Made by a program: the position numbers and the translations under genes
Assembly: GCF_028707975.1 (NCBI RefSeq)
Contig: NZ_JAQVZX010000013.1
Coordinates: forward strand, 1 to 37,813
Reading direction: 5' to 3'
Origin: Syntrophomonas sp.
Lineage (GTDB): Bacteria; Bacillota; Syntrophomonadia; Syntrophomonadales; Syntrophomonadaceae
Length of the DNA stretch: 37,813 bases
Shown: piece by piece, positions 1-9,325 of the stretch
Layout of the letters: every line of letters starts with the position of its first letter
How positions within the stretch are numbered: position 1 is the stretch's first letter
Notes under the pieces: generated by a model
The model's input: only the letters and a program-made list of their open reading frames with translations
The model's database searches: none
Told to the model about the DNA's origin: nothing

Positions 1-1682
1 TTATAGTTATTACCAAAGGAGCAGAAAGGGTATCTGAAGTTGCCGCCCGCTTCACTTTGGATGCCATGCCGGGAAAACAAATGGCTATTGATGCTGATTT
101 AAATGCTGGGCTCATTGATGAGGATACAGCCAGGAACCGGCGAGAAAACATCCAGCGGGAGGCCGATTTTTACGGGGCCATGGATGGTGCCAGCAAGTTC
201 GTCAAGGGTGATGCTATCGCTGGTATAGTTATTATAATAATTAATATCGTTGGTGGCTTTATCATAGGTATGCTGCAAAAAGGCATGAGCTGGAACGAGG
301 CTTTGCAGGTTTATACTTTGCTGACAGTTGGAGATGGGCTGGTAACGCAGATTCCGGCCCTGCTTATTTCAACGGCTACTGGAATTGTAGTTACCAGGAG
401 CGCCTCGAAGCTGAGCCTGGGTCAGGAAATGACCACCCAGTTATTTGCCTATCCCAAAGCTATAGGTTTGGCCGCGGTTATTCTGCTGGTTCTGGGTACC
501 ATAGGTTTACCGCGGATACCCATGTATTCACTGGCAGCATTCTTCGGCATACTATATTTTGCTTTCCGCAATTCTACCGGGGAATTGGTGGATGAAGAGC
601 ATTTAGAGGAAGTGGAAGAAGCAGAGGCTATTAAGAAGCCGGAAAATGTGGTGGAGTTATTGCAGGTGGAAAAAATGGAGATGGAACTGGGTTATGGACT
701 GATTCCACTGGTTGATGCCGAGCAGGGGGGGGATCTCCTGGATCGGATTGTTATGATTAGGCGGCAGTGTGCAGTAGAATTGGGTTTTATAGTACCTCCT
801 ATTCGTATACGGGATAATATGCAATTAAGGCCTAACAACTATGCGATAAAAATAAAGGGAACTCAAATTGCGGTGGGAGAATTACTGTTGGATCATTATC
901 TGGCTATGGGACCAGGCATAGAAAACGATCATGAATTCCTGGGAATTGATACTATTGAGCCGGCATTTAATCTGCCGGCACGCTGGATTGACACGGCGGA
1001 AAAAGACCAGGCCGAGCTCAAAGGCTATACGGTGGTAGACCCACCATCAGTTTTGGCTACTCACCTGACCTCCATCATTAAAACGCATGCTTTTGAATTG
1101 TTGGGAAGACAGGAAATACAAAACACCATAAACTTTATTAAAGAACAGAATTCTGCAGTAGTGGAGGAATTAATTCCTGACTTGATGAATATTGGCGATG
1201 TACAAAAGGTTCTGGCCAATCTGCTCAAAGAACAGGTAGCTATAAGGGATATGGTTAGTATTTTGGAAACTCTGGCCGATTATGCGAAAATCACCAAGGA
1301 TACTGATATATTAACTGAATATGTGCGGCAAGCCTTGAAGAGACAGATCAGTACCCAATATGCCGGTGAAGAGGGCAAGTTGAGTGTGTTGACTTTAGAT
1401 CCCTCTCTGGAGGAAATATTAAGGGATTCCGTGCAGCAAAGTGACTTTGGTTCTTATTTGGCTCTTGATCCAGATATTGCACAAAAGATGATGGATAAGT
1501 TATCTTTGTATTATGAGGATTTAACTAATAAGGGTATTACTCCCGTTATTTTATGTGCACCGGTTTTGCGTTTGTATTTGAAACGTCTGATAGAGCGTTT
1601 CATTCCCCATCTGCTGGTGCTTTCTTATAATGAGATAGACAGTGGAATCAGTGTTGAAGTGATAGGGATGGTGTCACCATGA
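1..1682 (+). CDS. flhA: Flagellar export apparatus protein FlhA (5'-truncated by window edge)
   Basis: FlhA is the large inner-membrane component of the flagellar type III export gate; its cytoplasmic C-terminal domain docks chaperone-substrate complexes. The reading frame is open from base 3, upstream of the TTG the ORF track uses, and reads ITKGAERVSEVAARFTLDAM, the conserved FHIPEP-family segment. About 559 residues are present; the family is usually near 690, so roughly the first 130 residues and their membrane helices lie outside the window. Hydrophobic helices follow (AGIVIIIINIVGGFIIGML and two more before about residue 180), then the soluble domain to the C-terminus. The stop overlaps the flhF start by 4 bp (ATGA), as expected for translational coupling in a flagellar operon. 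Identification is firm; only the N-terminus is unseen. Confidence 0.96.
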   Translation, partial: IVITKGAERVSEVAARFTLDAMPGKQMAIDADLNAGLIDEDTARNRRENIQREADFYGAMDGASKFVKGDAIAGIVIIIINIVGGFIIGMLQKGMSWNEALQVYTLLTVGDGLVTQIPALLISTATGIVVTRSASKLSLGQEMTTQLFAYPKAIGLAAVILLVLGTIGLPRIPMYSLAAFFGILYFAFRNSTGELVDEEHLEEVEEAEAIKKPENVVELLQVEKMEMELGYGLIPLVDAEQGGDLLDRIVMIRRQCAVELGFIVPPIRIRDNMQLRPNNYAIKIKGTQIAVGELLLDHYLAMGPGIENDHEFLGIDTIEPAFNLPARWIDTAEKDQAELKGYTVVDPPSVLATHLTSIIKTHAFELLGRQEIQNTINFIKEQNSAVVEELIPDLMNIGDVQKVLANLLKEQVAIRDMVSILETLADYAKITKDTDILTEYVRQALKRQISTQYAGEEGKLSVLTLDPSLEEILRDSVQQSDFGSYLALDPDIAQKMMDKLSLYYEDLTNKGITPVILCAPVLRLYLKRLIERFIPHLLVLSYNEIDSGISVEVIGMVSP

Positions 1683-2869
1683 TAATTAAAAAATTTATCG
1701 CCAAAGATTTTCAGGGGGCTTTAAAGCAGGCTAAGAAAGAAATGGGTAGTGATGCCATAATCTTGCATACCAGCAAGTTGAGAAGAGGAGGTATTTTAAG
1801 TTTCCTTTTTGCACCTCAAGTGGAAATAACTGTGGCCGTGGATGAAAAGTTGCAGGTAAATAGCGACCGGCTAAGAAAACCGGTATCTTCCCCGGTAGTT
1901 GCTACCGAAGCAAATGGCCCCGAATCTTCGCTGCAGGATAGGGATCCGGGGGAGAAAACCAGGGCTCAAACAGCGCCAGGCGAATTATTGCAGGAACTGC
2001 AAACGATGAAGAACCTTATGAAAGAGGTCAAGAACAAGATATCTGAAGTGGAGCAGATTAAAGGCATTTCTCAGGAAGTGCAGCCTTTTTACGAAACCCT
2101 GCTAAACAACCAGGTAGACAAAGAACTGGCTCTTAGCATAATCAGCCGGGTGGAATCCCGTTTGCCCCGGGATAGCAAAGGGGACGATGAACTTTGGGTG
2201 CGTGATTTGTGCTTGCATACGGTTCAGGAATACATAAAGGAAATACGGCCTATCGACTTGCCGTGGGATAGAAAGGGAGTCCTAGTTTTTATGGTAGGGC
2301 CTACCGGCGTAGGGAAGACCACGACCATAGCTAAATTGGCTGCCAACATGAGTTTTTTGGAAGGCAAGGATGTAGCCTTGATTACCCTGGACACCTACCG
2401 CGTTTCAGCTGCTCAGCAACTCAGAACCTTTGCTGAAATAATCGGTATACCTATAAGCGTAGTTTTTAATCCTCAGGATTTGGGAGCAGCCATTCATCAC
2501 TATCAAGAAAAAGACGTTATTTTTGTGGATACGGCCGGGCGTAGTCCTTATAAGGATGAACATATGGAGGAACTGCAGGAGTTTATTGAAGTAGCTAATC
2601 CTGATGAAACTATTCTAGTATTGAGTGTTACTACTGACAGCAGTGACTTAATCAACATTTACCAGAAGTTTAACCACATTGGTGTGGATAAAATTATTTT
2701 TACCAAATTGGACGAAAGTTACAGTTACGGGAGGATTCTGAATACTATTTATCATATCCGCAAGCCTATTGCCTATTTAACTACGGGTCAAAATGTACCC
2801 GACGATATTGAGGTGCCTGATACCCTTGATTTGGCGCGCATGCTGCTTCGGGAAGGGGGAGGCTTATGA
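1679..2869 (+). CDS. flhF: Flagellar biosynthesis SRP-type GTPase FlhF
   Basis: FlhF is an SRP54/FtsY-like GTPase that, with FlhG, sets the number and position of flagella. The 396-residue protein has a basic N-terminal part, a polar and probably coiled-coil linker (about residues 70-135), and a C-terminal NG domain. The G1 P-loop GPTGVGKTTTIAKLA lies near residue 205, G3 DTAGR near 283 and G4 TKLD near 341, all intact. It starts inside the flhA stop codon and ends inside the flhG start, both ATGA-type 4 bp overlaps. FtsY or Ffh are excluded by the N-terminal part (IIKKFIAKDFQGALKQAKKE, typical of FlhF) and by the context. Confidence 0.96.
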   Translation: MIIKKFIAKDFQGALKQAKKEMGSDAIILHTSKLRRGGILSFLFAPQVEITVAVDEKLQVNSDRLRKPVSSPVVATEANGPESSLQDRDPGEKTRAQTAPGELLQELQTMKNLMKEVKNKISEVEQIKGISQEVQPFYETLLNNQVDKELALSIISRVESRLPRDSKGDDELWVRDLCLHTVQEYIKEIRPIDLPWDRKGVLVFMVGPTGVGKTTTIAKLAANMSFLEGKDVALITLDTYRVSAAQQLRTFAEIIGIPISVVFNPQDLGAAIHHYQEKDVIFVDTAGRSPYKDEHMEELQEFIEVANPDETILVLSVTTDSSDLINIYQKFNHIGVDKIIFTKLDESYSYGRILNTIYHIRKPIAYLTTGQNVPDDIEVPDTLDLARMLLREGGGL

Positions 2870-3768
2870 GAGACCAGGCGGAAAAATTAAGAGAAATGGC
2901 CTTAAACCTGAAGCAGGAAATAGAGGCTGAGATAAGCCGGGACTTAAGACATAGCCGGGTAGTGGTAATAAGCAGTGGTAAAGGCGGAGTGGGGAAAAGT
3001 ACCCTGGCTCTTAACCTGAGCATAAAGCTATGTACCCGGGGTATGAAAGTAATACTGATGGATGCCGATATGGGCCTGGCTAACCTCGATGTTATGCTGG
3101 GTCTGGTTGCAAAATACAATATCTATCACATGGTTCAAGAAAAGAAGACCCTGGCAGATATCACCATATCGGGCCCGGAGGGCTTAAAAATCATTCCCGG
3201 GGGATCGGGCATAAGTGAGCTGGCAAACCTAAAGGAAAATGAACTAAAGAGAATACTGGTAGAATTACGCAAGCTGGATGGTGCATATGACTATATGATT
3301 ATAGATACCGGGGCTGGTATCTCCAAGAGTGTAATGGCTTTTCTTCTGGCGGCTGATGACATAATCGTTATAACTACTCCTGAACCAACTGCCATAACTG
3401 ATGCATATAGTACAATTAAGAATGTGGCAAAAAATGCTTTTAAGGGAAATATATTCTTGGTAGTCAACCGGGTAGCCAATGATTCTGAAGGAATACTGGT
3501 AGCGGAAAAATTCAAACTGGTCTGCCAGAAATTCCTTTCCTGTGAGATTAAAATATTGGGTCATATTGAAAACGAACCCTTAATTGGAGAAGGAATCAGG
3601 CGTCAGAAAGCTTTTGTCCAGATTTACCCCCGAAGCACAGCCAGTAGGAATATCAATGCTATTATTGACAGAATGATTGAAGTTAGTGGTATGAATGTCC
3701 CCGATTTAAAGGCAAAAAGCGGGGGAATAAGGAAATTTATTGAGAAAATGGCTGGTTTGATTAAGTGA
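2866..3768 (+). CDS. flhG: MinD-like flagellar number regulator FlhG (YlxH)
   Basis: FlhG is a ParA/MinD-family ATPase that stimulates FlhF GTPase activity and limits flagellar number. A deviant Walker A motif, SSGKGGVGKST, sits at about residues 36-46, and the switch I-type segment MDADMGLANLDVMLG follows. Another Walker-type motif appears as YMIIDTGAG. The 300-residue length fits the family. The C-terminus ends in a basic, hydrophobic tail (KFIEKMAGLIK) that could act as the membrane-targeting amphipathic helix found in MinD-like proteins; that part is inferred. Its position directly after flhF separates it from the cell-division MinD. Confidence 0.94.
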   Translation: MRDQAEKLREMALNLKQEIEAEISRDLRHSRVVVISSGKGGVGKSTLALNLSIKLCTRGMKVILMDADMGLANLDVMLGLVAKYNIYHMVQEKKTLADITISGPEGLKIIPGGSGISELANLKENELKRILVELRKLDGAYDYMIIDTGAGISKSVMAFLLAADDIIVITTPEPTAITDAYSTIKNVAKNAFKGNIFLVVNRVANDSEGILVAEKFKLVCQKFLSCEIKILGHIENEPLIGEGIRRQKAFVQIYPRSTASRNINAIIDRMIEVSGMNVPDLKAKSGGIRKFIEKMAGLIK

Positions 3769-3788
3769 GATAAAGGGAGAACTAATCA

Positions 3789-4448
3789 ATGAAAGCACAT
3801 GTTATCAAGGTTAATCACCTTCTGGAAATCGAAATGGAAAATGATAGCGAAAAGGAATATATTCCCAGTCGCTTGGAAGAGATTAGTGGGGATTACTGGC
3901 ATATTTCCATGCCTATGCGCAAAGGTATATACATCACCATGCGGGTAGGTCAGAAGATTAGAATTGTTTTGCGCTATAAGAAGACTATGTTTGCCGCCTC
4001 TACAGTTATTGCCGCCCGCAGGAGGGGCCATATTCCGGTTTTAATAGTAAATAAACCTCAGGATTTGGTGGCTATAAACCAGAAAAGGACATATGTTCGA
4101 CTTAGCGTGGCCATTCCAGTAGGCTTCAGATTGTTATTGCCTGGTGGGGAGAAGGGGGAACTTGTGGAAGGAGTTACCGGCGATATCAGTGCCGGGGGTA
4201 TGCTTTTGTTTTCCACGCAAGAAATGGAGAAAGAACAAAAAATTGAAATAGAGATAAAACTACCGGATAGCGAGTCAATTTTCTGCCAGGCACATGTGGT
4301 AAGGGTATTGGATAAAGCAACTAAAGAAGGAACCCATAACAAATATGCTGTGGAATATGATGATATTAATGAAGGACAGCGCGACCGGATATTCAGATTC
4401 ATTTTTGATAAGCAACGCGAATGGCTGAGAAAAGGAGTAACAGAATAG
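3789..4448 (+). CDS. PilZ-domain (YcgR-like) c-di-GMP-binding flagellar protein
   Basis: This 219-residue protein has an N-terminal YcgR-like beta domain (about 1-95) and a C-terminal PilZ domain (about 96-205). The c-di-GMP binding signatures are visible: QKRTYVR (RxxxR) at about residues 97-103 and DISAGGM (D/NxSxxG) near 131. YcgR-type proteins bind c-di-GMP and slow flagellar rotation by acting on the motor; that role here is inferred from domains and position. The gene lies between flhG and cheB, 20 bp after flhG, with the Shine-Dalgarno site AAAGGGAG upstream. Bacillus subtilis has no PilZ gene at this spot, so this is a clostridial-type arrangement. I give no gene symbol because names vary by lineage. 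Confidence 0.88.
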   Translation: MKAHVIKVNHLLEIEMENDSEKEYIPSRLEEISGDYWHISMPMRKGIYITMRVGQKIRIVLRYKKTMFAASTVIAARRRGHIPVLIVNKPQDLVAINQKRTYVRLSVAIPVGFRLLLPGGEKGELVEGVTGDISAGGMLLFSTQEMEKEQKIEIEIKLPDSESIFCQAHVVRVLDKATKEGTHNKYAVEYDDINEGQRDRIFRFIFDKQREWLRKGVTE

Positions 4449-4461
4449 AGGAGGCTGTCAC

Positions 4462-5520
4462 ATGCCCAAGAAGAGGGTGCTGGTGGTTGATGATTCTGCT
4501 TTTATGCGCAAAATGATTGCTGACATAATCAATAGTGATGATGGGCTCGTAGTGGCGGGAAAAGCCGGCAATGGTCTGGAGGCCCTGGAGAAAATCAAAG
4601 AACTGCAGCCGGATGTAGTTATAATGGATGTTGAATTGCCGGTTCTCGATGGTTTGTCAACCCTGAGCCGGATAATGGAGTTCCAACCGCTGCCGGTAAT
4701 AATGTTTAGCAGTCTGACCAGGGAAGGAACGGAGCAAACCTTAAAGGCTTTGCAGCTGGGTGCGGTTGATTTTATTCCCAAGCCATCAGGGCAGATATCT
4801 CTGAACATCAGCAGCATTAAAGAGGAGCTTATCAAAAAGCTCAAGATGGCGGCAAATACTAAAAGAAAACTACAAGTATACAAGAGCCTTCCCGAGCCGA
4901 TTTTAAAAACGGAAAAGTCGCTGCCAGATCAGGGCGGGAGGCTAAATAAATTGCTGGTTATTGCCACCTCTACCGGGGGACCCAAAGCTCTGTATCAGGT
5001 CATTCCCCGCTTCCCGGCTGACTTAGATGCGGCCATTTTAGTAGTGCAGCATATGCCTCCTGGTTTCACCAGATCGTTGGCGGAAAGACTGGATTCACTG
5101 TCGGAAATGAAAGTGAAGGAGGCCGAGCAAGGAGAAAAAGTGCTGCCTGGTTGTGTTTATATAGCTCCGGGCGATTATCATTTAAAAACCAGATCACGCT
5201 TAAAGGGAATGGAAAACGAACTATACATAGAGCTGGATCAATCAAAGCCCCGAGGAGGACTGCGACCGGCAGCCGATATTATGTTGGAATCGATAGCTGA
5301 GCAATTTTGGTCTAATATAGTATGTGTAATTATGACGGGTATGGGTCATGATGGGGCGGCAGCGCTACCGTATATTAAGGAGAAGAAGGGAAAGATTATC
5401 GCGGAACATCAATCTACTTGTATTGTATATGGCATGCCCAAAGCTGCGGTGGAAACAGGATTGGTAGACAAGATAGTCCCACTTTCGGAAATCAGTGAGG
5501 AAGTATTAAGGATGCTATAA
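4462..5520 (+). CDS. cheB: Chemotaxis response regulator protein-glutamate methylesterase/deamidase CheB
   Basis: CheB removes methyl groups from, and deamidates, chemoreceptor glutamates/glutamines when phosphorylated by CheA. The receiver domain (about 1-120) has acidic residues D10/D11, the phospho-acceptor D56 in VIMDVELP and the lysine in PKPSG. The catalytic methylesterase domain follows a linker: the serine nucleophile is S170 in ATSTGGPKAL, the histidine H197 in QHMPPGFT, and the aspartate lies in MTGMGHDGA. All catalytic residues are present and the length (352) is normal. The Shine-Dalgarno GAGGAGG lies just upstream of the ATG. It begins the che block of this operon. Confidence 0.97.
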   Translation: MPKKRVLVVDDSAFMRKMIADIINSDDGLVVAGKAGNGLEALEKIKELQPDVVIMDVELPVLDGLSTLSRIMEFQPLPVIMFSSLTREGTEQTLKALQLGAVDFIPKPSGQISLNISSIKEELIKKLKMAANTKRKLQVYKSLPEPILKTEKSLPDQGGRLNKLLVIATSTGGPKALYQVIPRFPADLDAAILVVQHMPPGFTRSLAERLDSLSEMKVKEAEQGEKVLPGCVYIAPGDYHLKTRSRLKGMENELYIELDQSKPRGGLRPAADIMLESIAEQFWSNIVCVIMTGMGHDGAAALPYIKEKKGKIIAEHQSTCIVYGMPKAAVETGLVDKIVPLSEISEEVLRML

Positions 5521-5566
5521 TCGGCTGGCTGCTACAAGCGGGCTATTTCTTATGGAGGTGATTGAG

Positions 5567-7603
5567 ATGAAAATGGATATGTCCCAATATCTGGATGTTT
5601 TTTTGGAGGAGAGTAAAGAACACCTGGAGAGCCTGAACCAAAAACTACTGGACTTGGAGAAAAACTCCGGAGATATTGCGGCTTTGAACGAAATATTTCG
5701 GGCTGCCCACACCCTTAAAGGTATGTCTTCAACCATGGGCTTTGAAGACCTGGCCGATCTAACCCATCATATGGAAAATGTATTATCTGATTTGAAAGAA
5801 GGTCTTTTGGAGGTTAATTCCCAAGTCGTAGATATTCTCTTTCAATGCTTTGACCGAATCCAGCTAATTATTGAGCGGATTGAATCCAATGGTTCTGGAG
5901 AAATGGATAACAGCGAGTTGGTTATGATCCTGGAAGGCATTAAGAGAGGCAATTTTCAGATGACAACCCCGACAACAGGGAGTGTGCAGAACTCGAAGCA
6001 GGAGGAAAGCCTTAAAAAACCACCGTATTCCAATACTTCTTCATTTGAATTTAATCAGTATGATATGACGCTTATGCGCGAAGCAGCCAGCAGAAATTTT
6101 AATAGTATATATATTAAACTGGTCGTGGATTCGGGTTGTTTGATGAAGTCGGTTCGCGCCTTTATGGTTTTTAAGGCTTTGGAAGAAGATAGTGAAATCA
6201 TAAAGTCTCTGCCTCCGGCTGCAGATTTAGAAGAAGGGAAATTCGAAGAGAAAATCGAACTTCTGGTTATAAGTGCTTCACCCTCGAGCGAGCTGGAAAA
6301 GCGTTTGAACGCTATTTCAGAAATCAAGGTTATGGAGATTAAAGAAATTGACTTAGCTTCCCTGAGCCCAGACACTCTGCCAGAAGCGAACGGGAATTTG
6401 ATTAGCGGCAGTCAGGATCTGCATAAGGAGAGTAAAGGGATGCAAAAAGGGCACAAAGTCAAACAGACCGTTCGGGTTGACATTGATCGCCTGGATGTTT
6501 TGATGAACCTGGTGGGTGAACTAGTCATGCACAAGGGGCGCCTGGAACAAATCGGAGCGATCAGCAAAATCGCGGAGCTTAACGAAACCATTGAACAGAT
6601 CGACCGGATTAGCGGAGATCTTCAATCAGTGGTGATGAAAGTGCGTATGGTTCCAGTTGAACAGGTATTTAACCGTTTTCCCCGGATGGTAAGAGACCTG
6701 GCCAAGGAGTTGAATAGGGAAGTTGATTTTCTTATTGAAGGCAAAGAAACTGAACTGGATCGAACCGTTATTGATGAAATTGGCGATCCACTGGTGCACT
6801 TGTTGAGAAATGCCATTGACCATGGGGTCGAATCACCTCAAGATCGTTTGAAGAGGGGAAAGACGCAGAAAGCCACCGTAATGCTGCGAGCTCGGCATGA
6901 AGGGAACAATGTATATATTGAGGTGGAAGATGACGGGGCAGGAATTAATATCAAAAGAGTAATGGAGAAAGCAGTGGAAAAAGGAATTATAAGCCTTAAA
7001 GAAGCGGAACTTATGAGCCCTGAGGAGGCTATTCAAATCCTGTTTAATCCTGGTTTTACTACGACCGAGAATATCACCGATGTCTCAGGGCGGGGAGTGG
7101 GACTGGATGTAGTTAAAACTAAGATAGAGTCTCTGTCCGGGGAGATATTTGTTGATTCCAGGCCTGGCCAGGGAACCCGGTTTAAGATTAAATTGCCTTT
7201 AACCCTGGCCATTATTCAAGCCCTGATGATTTCCGTAAGCCAGGAAATCTATGCAATACCTCTGGGTTCAGTAGATGAAACGACCATGATTAAAAGTGAA
7301 GATATCAAAGCGGTACAAAACCAGGAAGTTATAGTACTCAGGGGAAATGTACTACCATTATTCCGGTTGGCCAGCCTTTTGGAAATACCAGGCGATGTTA
7401 CTAAGAAAGACGAAATGTATGTAGTGATAGTACGCAAAGGCGAACGACAAATTGGTCTGGTAGTGGATACCCTGATAGGACAGCAGGAAATAGTAATCAA
7501 ATCCCTGGGTAGAATACTGACCGGTATTCCCGGCATAGCAGGAGCAATTGTGTCTGGGGATGGCTTCGTAAGACTAATCATTGATGTTGCCACCCTTTTT
7601 TAA
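5567..7603 (+). CDS. cheA: Chemotaxis histidine kinase CheA
   Basis: CheA is the cytoplasmic histidine kinase that receives signals from chemoreceptors through CheW and phosphorylates CheY and CheB. In order there are the Hpt (P1) domain with H48 in RAAHTLKGM, a P2-like region, the dimerization domain, the HATPase domain (N-box HLLRNAIDHGVE, then VEDDGAGIN and GRGVGLDVVK) and a C-terminal CheW-like P5 domain. I start it at the ATG at 5567 rather than the ORF-track start at 5552, because the strong site GGAGGTG lies between the two and is correctly spaced only for 5567. This gives 678 residues, normal for the family. cheW follows closely. Confidence 0.97.
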   Translation: MKMDMSQYLDVFLEESKEHLESLNQKLLDLEKNSGDIAALNEIFRAAHTLKGMSSTMGFEDLADLTHHMENVLSDLKEGLLEVNSQVVDILFQCFDRIQLIIERIESNGSGEMDNSELVMILEGIKRGNFQMTTPTTGSVQNSKQEESLKKPPYSNTSSFEFNQYDMTLMREAASRNFNSIYIKLVVDSGCLMKSVRAFMVFKALEEDSEIIKSLPPAADLEEGKFEEKIELLVISASPSSELEKRLNAISEIKVMEIKEIDLASLSPDTLPEANGNLISGSQDLHKESKGMQKGHKVKQTVRVDIDRLDVLMNLVGELVMHKGRLEQIGAISKIAELNETIEQIDRISGDLQSVVMKVRMVPVEQVFNRFPRMVRDLAKELNREVDFLIEGKETELDRTVIDEIGDPLVHLLRNAIDHGVESPQDRLKRGKTQKATVMLRARHEGNNVYIEVEDDGAGINIKRVMEKAVEKGIISLKEAELMSPEEAIQILFNPGFTTTENITDVSGRGVGLDVVKTKIESLSGEIFVDSRPGQGTRFKIKLPLTLAIIQALMISVSQEIYAIPLGSVDETTMIKSEDIKAVQNQEVIVLRGNVLPLFRLASLLEIPGDVTKKDEMYVVIVRKGERQIGLVVDTLIGQQEIVIKSLGRILTGIPGIAGAIVSGDGFVRLIIDVATLF

Positions 7604-7619
7604 TCGGAGGTGTGAATTT

Positions 7620-8084
7620 GTGGATGAGATGATAAATCTGCAAAGTGAAGAAGACTTGAGCCCGGATGATGGTATCCAGGTAGTAGCTTTCCGGCTGGGA
7701 AAAGAAGAATATGCCGTAGATATCTTGCATGTTCAGGAGATTGTGCGTCTCCTGAGCATTACCCGAGTACCCCGCAGTGCTAAGCATATTGAAGGGGTGG
7801 TGAACCTCAGGGGCAATATTGTTGCCATAATAAACCTGCATAAGCGTTTCAATATTGCATCTGCAGGAGAGGTGGAGGATAAACGCATCGTGGTTTTCCA
7901 GTTTGATGATTTAAAAGCGGGAATTATTGTAGATGAAGTGTCCGAGGTTCTAGCTTTGAATAGTAAGGATATAGAAGAAACCGACAAGGTCTATAGTTCA
8001 ATGAGTTCGGATTTCATCAAGGGAATTGCCCGATTAGAAGATAGACTTTTTCTTTTGTTGGATCTGCAAAAGATTGTCGAATAA
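7620..8084 (+). CDS. cheW: Chemotaxis coupling protein CheW
   Basis: CheW is the SH3-like adaptor linking chemoreceptors to CheA. The whole 154-residue protein is one CheW domain: VVAFRLGKEEYAVDILHVQE near the start, RVPRSAKHIEGVVNLRGNIV in the middle, and a C-terminal segment FIKGIARLEDRLFLLLDLQK. I choose GTG at 7620 because GGAGGTG (7606-7612) precedes it by 7 bases; the ORF-track ATG at 7581 lies inside cheA and would add 13 residues encoded by the cheA end. It could in principle be named CheV, but no receiver domain is present. The gene is followed by a 129 bp gap before cheC. Confidence 0.95.
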   Translation: MDEMINLQSEEDLSPDDGIQVVAFRLGKEEYAVDILHVQEIVRLLSITRVPRSAKHIEGVVNLRGNIVAIINLHKRFNIASAGEVEDKRIVVFQFDDLKAGIIVDEVSEVLALNSKDIEETDKVYSSMSSDFIKGIARLEDRLFLLLDLQKIVE

Positions 8085-8213
8085 AGGATTTCCCTAATTA
8101 AAGTAGTATACATATGCTAAACAGATAATTGGCTACTGCCCCCCATATAATACTTAAATGCTATTTAACTGTTTTTCGCAGAGTAATCAACAAAGGGAGC
8201 TAGGTGAAGGTAA

Positions 8214-8840
8214 TTGGTATATGATTTCAGTGAGCTTTCTGGTATGCAATTAGATATTCTCAAAGAAATTGGCAATATAGGTTCAGGAAATGCGGCTACA
8301 GCTTTGGCTCAGCTGTTAAATGCCAAGATTGATATGAATGTCCCCCAGGTAAATATTTTGCCTTTTGCCGAGGTGCCTGATTTGGTGGGCGGACCCGATC
8401 TTCATGTGGTAGGTCTTTTCCTGCTTGCCAGCGGTTCTGCTCCTGCCAGTATACTCTTTCTTCTACCCGTAGATAAAGCCTGTTTGCTGGTAGATATGCT
8501 GATGGGAAAAGAGTGGGGACAGACTAATCCCGAAATTCTTTCCGATATGGATATCTCAGCCCTTATGGAATTGGGCAATATTATCTGCGCTACCTACCTA
8601 AATGCTCTGGCCATGTTTACCCAACTGGAGTTTCGTCCTTCAGTTCCGGCCCTGGGAATCGATATGGCAGGGGCTATTTTGAACTCAGTACTGGCTCAAT
8701 TCGGGGCTGTGGCTGACCATGTTCTGGTCCTGGAAACACAATTTAAAAGGGAGGAGCAGGAAATAGTGGGTCATTTTTTTCTCCTGCCTGAGCCCGGTTC
8801 TCTAGACGTTATTCTAGCATCGCTTGGGGTGAGTCTATAA
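8214..8840 (+). CDS. cheC: CheY-P phosphatase CheC
   Basis: CheC dephosphorylates CheY-P and binds CheD in the Bacillus-type adaptation system. The 208-residue protein has the two pseudo-symmetric active-site helices of the family: E18/N21 in LKEIGNIGSGNAATAL and E119/N122 in LMELGNIICATYLNAL, so both sites appear intact. The start is TTG at 8214, with AGGTGAAGG just upstream; the nearby ATG at 8221 is out of frame. The stop overlaps the cheD ATG by one base (TAATG). FliY, a relative, is excluded because it carries an additional C-terminal FliN domain. Confidence 0.95.
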   Translation: MVYDFSELSGMQLDILKEIGNIGSGNAATALAQLLNAKIDMNVPQVNILPFAEVPDLVGGPDLHVVGLFLLASGSAPASILFLLPVDKACLLVDMLMGKEWGQTNPEILSDMDISALMELGNIICATYLNALAMFTQLEFRPSVPALGIDMAGAILNSVLAQFGAVADHVLVLETQFKREEQEIVGHFFLLPEPGSLDVILASLGVSL

Positions 8841-9325
8841 TGAGCAAAATTATTCAAGTTGGTATGGCTGACTATAAGTTGGCTACAGCTCCAGACAAAC
8901 TGATAACCGCTGGTCTGGGTTCCTGTATCGGTATATGTCTTTATGATAAAGCGATTAAATTAGGAAGTTTGACCCACATAATGTTGCCTTCCAGCAGCCA
9001 GGCCAAAAACACCTCCAATGAAGCCAAGTTTGCCGATACTGGAATAAAGCTGGCTATCAGGGAAATGGAAAAAAAGGGGGCCATACCCGCGCGCCTCCTG
9101 GCTAAAATAGCTGGAGGTGCGCAGATGTTCAAGTTTTCAGGGGAGAGCGATATCATGAAAATTGGAGAGCGTAACAGCATAGCGGTGAAGGAAAACCTGG
9201 AAGTACACCGAATTAAGTTGCTCTCCAGCGATACGGGCGGAAACTATGGCCGTACCATTATTTTTGATCTCGAAACCGGGGATTTGCTGGTGAAGACCAT
9301 TGGACACGGGGAGAGAGTTATTTAA
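8840..9325 (+). CDS. cheD: Chemoreceptor glutamine deamidase CheD
   Basis: CheD deamidates receptor glutamines and increases CheC phosphatase activity by complex formation. The catalytic cysteine is C29 in GLGSCIGICLYD and the histidine is H46 in LTHIMLP, matching the papain-like Cys-His arrangement of the family. Length is 161 residues, as usual. It overlaps cheC by one base and abuts the sigma factor gene with no gap (TAA then ATG), so the three genes are tightly coupled. The combination of CheC and CheD indicates a Bacillus-type rather than an enterobacterial adaptation circuit. Confidence 0.96.
   Translation: MSKIIQVGMADYKLATAPDKLITAGLGSCIGICLYDKAIKLGSLTHIMLPSSSQAKNTSNEAKFADTGIKLAIREMEKKGAIPARLLAKIAGGAQMFKFSGESDIMKIGERNSIAVKENLEVHRIKLLSSDTGGNYGRTIIFDLETGDLLVKTIGHGERVI

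Noticed and set aside
3265-3564. Minus-strand ORFs inside flhG
   Set aside because: They are shadows of a strongly conserved plus-strand gene, without Shine-Dalgarno sites or recognisable domains.
8099-8130. Possible SigD/FliA-type promoter before cheC (TAAA and CAGATAA)
   Set aside because: The gap between the two parts is about 18 bases instead of 14-16 and the -10 match is poor.
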